From the NCBI GenBank assembly GCA_016874945.1, contig VGSO01000022.1:1-15784 (forward strand): a DNA stretch of 15,784 nucleotides, given 5' to 3'. The translations under genes and the position numbers were made by a program. The notes under the pieces were generated by a model. The model was given only the letters and a program-made list of their open reading frames with translations. It ran no database searches and was not told where the DNA came from. Source of the DNA: Deltaproteobacteria bacterium (GTDB lineage Bacteria > Desulfobacterota > Desulfobaccia > Desulfobaccales > 0-14-0-80-60-11). This document shows, one piece after another, positions 14,601 through 15,784 of this stretch (positions are counted from its first letter, which is position 1; every line of letters starts with the position of its first letter).

Positions 14601-15451
14601 CAATTGCCATCTCATTAAAAGTTCATAACGGAGTAGTTCTAGCAGCTGACAGTGCCTCGACCCTAGTTACGCCAAACCCTGATGGTAGCACGGCAGTAAT
14701 AAATATATTTAATACAGCAAGGAAAGTATTTAACTTATACAAGGGGCAGCCAATAGGTTTTGTGACATGGGGTGCTGGTAGCATAGGTCTTGCATCCATA
14801 TCAACCCTCGCAAAAGACCTTCGTCTAAGGTTTACAAACAAAGAACCAAGTCATAATGAATATTGGTTAGACCAAGAACATTACTCAATGGAACAGGTGG
14901 CCAACTTGGTCAGAAAATTCTTCTTTGAGGAAAAATACACGCAAGAATTAAGGAAAATTCAACCTAACTTATCCATAGGATTTATTGTAGCGGGTTATTC
15001 GGCAGGCGAAGATCTGGCAGAAGAATGGGAAATAAATATTGAAAAGGGAGAATGTTCTGATCCCAAGCCTGTCAGACCCAAGGAGGAAACCGGAATCACT
15101 TGGGCTGGCGAACAGGAAGTTATAAACAGATTGATCTTCGGTTATGGGACTCAACTATCGGAAGTTCTAACAGAACTTCAAGTCCCTTTCGAACAAATAC
15201 CAACAATAGTAGAAATATTTAAGTTACGACTTACAAAGCCTTGGTTCTATTCCCCTATGCCTATAAAGGACGCAATCGATTTGGCTATGTTTCTTGCTGA
15301 AGCTACTATAATGTTTTCCCGCTTCACTCCTGGCCCTCCCACAGTTGGTGGACCAGTTGATGTGGCTGCAATTACTAAGCATGAGGGCTTTAAATGGGTT
15401 CAACGCAAATTATGGTATCCACCAGAATTAAATCCTAAAGAGGAGGTTTAA
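14597..15451 (+). CDS. Solitary proteasome-beta-like Ntn-hydrolase family protein, function unknown
   Basis: Encodes 284 aa. The N-terminus MTIAISLKVHNGVVLAADSAST closely resembles the start of mature 20S proteasome beta subunits and HslV (Thr, then a strand, then GVVLAAD). Removing Met would expose Thr as residue 1, and Asp18 would then be residue 17, the usual catalytic-support aspartate position. ARKVFNLYKGQPIGFVTWGAGSI (41-63) corresponds to the strand pair after the proteasome Lys33, with K43 as the likely equivalent after a 9-residue insertion. SIGFIVAGYS (126-135) and GGPVDVAAIT (251-260) match later core strands. It has no signal peptide or membrane segment, so a cytoplasmic protein is expected. 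AGGAAGG lies 9 nt before the ATG. Base composition is clearly AT-richer than its neighbours, suggesting horizontal arrival behind murE. It is not HslV (no HslU nearby, much longer) nor an actinobacterial proteasome subunit. Peptidase activity is inference only. Confidence 0.7.
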   Translation: MTIAISLKVHNGVVLAADSASTLVTPNPDGSTAVINIFNTARKVFNLYKGQPIGFVTWGAGSIGLASISTLAKDLRLRFTNKEPSHNEYWLDQEHYSMEQVANLVRKFFFEEKYTQELRKIQPNLSIGFIVAGYSAGEDLAEEWEINIEKGECSDPKPVRPKEETGITWAGEQEVINRLIFGYGTQLSEVLTELQVPFEQIPTIVEIFKLRLTKPWFYSPMPIKDAIDLAMFLAEATIMFSRFTPGPPTVGGPVDVAAITKHEGFKWVQRKLWYPPELNPKEEV

Positions 15452-15453
15452 AA

Positions 15454-15654
15454 ATGTCAAATGAAGTTAAACGTGTCTACAGCGGGCAAGCCAAATATAT
15501 ACCATCTGCGGGGGTTAAGCAGGAATACCCGCTTCCCAAGACCGATGTAAGCAGTCTTTCTTCGGCTGACCTTATTAAAATTAAAGTTGAATTGGAACGG
15601 CCTTTAGTATTTGATGATAAGGTTTTAAGGTCTCTTTTGCGCAAAAAAGTATGA
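15454..15654 (+). CDS. Small hypothetical protein coupled to the Ntn-hydrolase gene
   Basis: Encodes 66 aa and is not recognised. The start is firm: AGGAGG at 15441-15446 lies 7 nt before the ATG, and the ATG is 2 bp behind the previous stop, so cotranslation is likely. The N-terminal half (to about residue 36) is rich in Ser, Lys, Pro and Tyr and is probably flexible. The second half, SSADLIKIKVELERPLVFDD and a basic end LRSLLRKKV, could form a short strand-helix unit. The C-terminus does not carry the hydrophobic-Tyr-X motif used by proteasome activators. The tight pairing suggests a partner, regulator or substrate of the upstream protein, but nothing in the sequence shows which. Base composition matches the upstream gene rather than murE. 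Confidence 0.75.
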   Translation: MSNEVKRVYSGQAKYIPSAGVKQEYPLPKTDVSSLSSADLIKIKVELERPLVFDDKVLRSLLRKKV

Positions 15655-15705
15655 CTATATTACTCAGGCCATAAAATTGTTCTCACAATCATCAACCGAA
15701 GGCCC

Positions 15706-15721
15706 CCAAAATTAATTTTGG
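15706..15721. terminator. Perfect 16-bp palindrome downstream of the cassette
   Basis: CCAAAATTAATTTTGG is fully self-complementary and lies about 50 bp after the last stop. It could be the stem of a terminator or a binding site for a dimeric regulator. Around it, ATTACTCAGG at 15659-15668 and CCTCAGTAAT at 15751-15760 are inverted with one mismatch. The remainder of 15655-15784 is AT-rich with no gene seen before the window ends. Confidence 0.35.
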
Positions 15722-15784
15722 AGTCCGCAGGAATGGGAACCATTAATTGACCTCAGTAATAAATAAAACTCTATTTATAAAGAA

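Noticed and set aside
14597..15451. HslV protease subunit
   Set aside because: HslV is about 175 aa, has a TTIVxVR start and is paired with hslU. This protein is 284 aa with a different neighbour.

Overview
The window is a GC-rich (roughly 60-65% G+C by eye) bacterial chromosome segment. The division/cell-wall cluster order mraZ-rsmH-ftsL-ftsI-murE, a PASTA-tailed FtsI, a short (about 640 aa) aconitase and a ligase-ACP-acyltransferase fusion together suggest a Desulfobacterota (former Deltaproteobacteria) organism. The taxonomic guess is inference from gene content, not from a marker comparison.

Layout. (1) 229-5779, minus strand: a glycerophosphodiester phosphodiesterase sits 16 bp upstream of a three-domain acyl-activating/acyl-transfer protein (AMP-binding ligase, acyl carrier domain, PlsC). 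An aconitase follows, separated by a 7-bp-periodic repeat region with inverted halves. (2) 5808-6631: two almost identical 133-bp elements, each with perfect 17-bp terminal inverted repeats and a branched-hairpin core, lie in the same orientation on either side of a small EamA-type membrane protein gene. They look like MITEs (non-autonomous mobile elements). (3) 6638-8487, plus strand: ruvX, whose Shine-Dalgarno appears to come from the right end of the second element, then an exported eight-blade PQQ-like beta-propeller protein. (4) 8488-8905: a gene-free stretch with G/C-rich hairpins, a promoter-like site and a 10-bp-periodic MraZ operator. (5) 8906-14521, plus strand: the dcw cluster mraZ-rsmH-ftsL-ftsI-murE, with a long ftsI-murE gap that looks like a terminator plus an internal promoter. 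(6) 14597-15654, plus strand: a clearly AT-richer two-gene cassette directly behind murE, where murF would usually be expected. Its first gene encodes a solitary protein resembling a proteasome beta subunit (Ntn-hydrolase fold) with Thr directly after the start Met. Its second gene encodes an unrecognised 66-aa protein 2 bp downstream.

Functional reading. The dcw genes supply the transcription regulator MraZ, the 16S rRNA methylase RsmH, the divisome proteins FtsL and FtsI, and the peptidoglycan precursor ligase MurE. The minus-strand genes concern phospholipid/fatty-acid handling and the TCA cycle. The least explained and most interesting parts are the Ntn-hydrolase plus small-protein cassette, the paired MITEs with an apparently donated ribosome-binding site, and the apparent lack of a standard start codon for a full-length RsmH.
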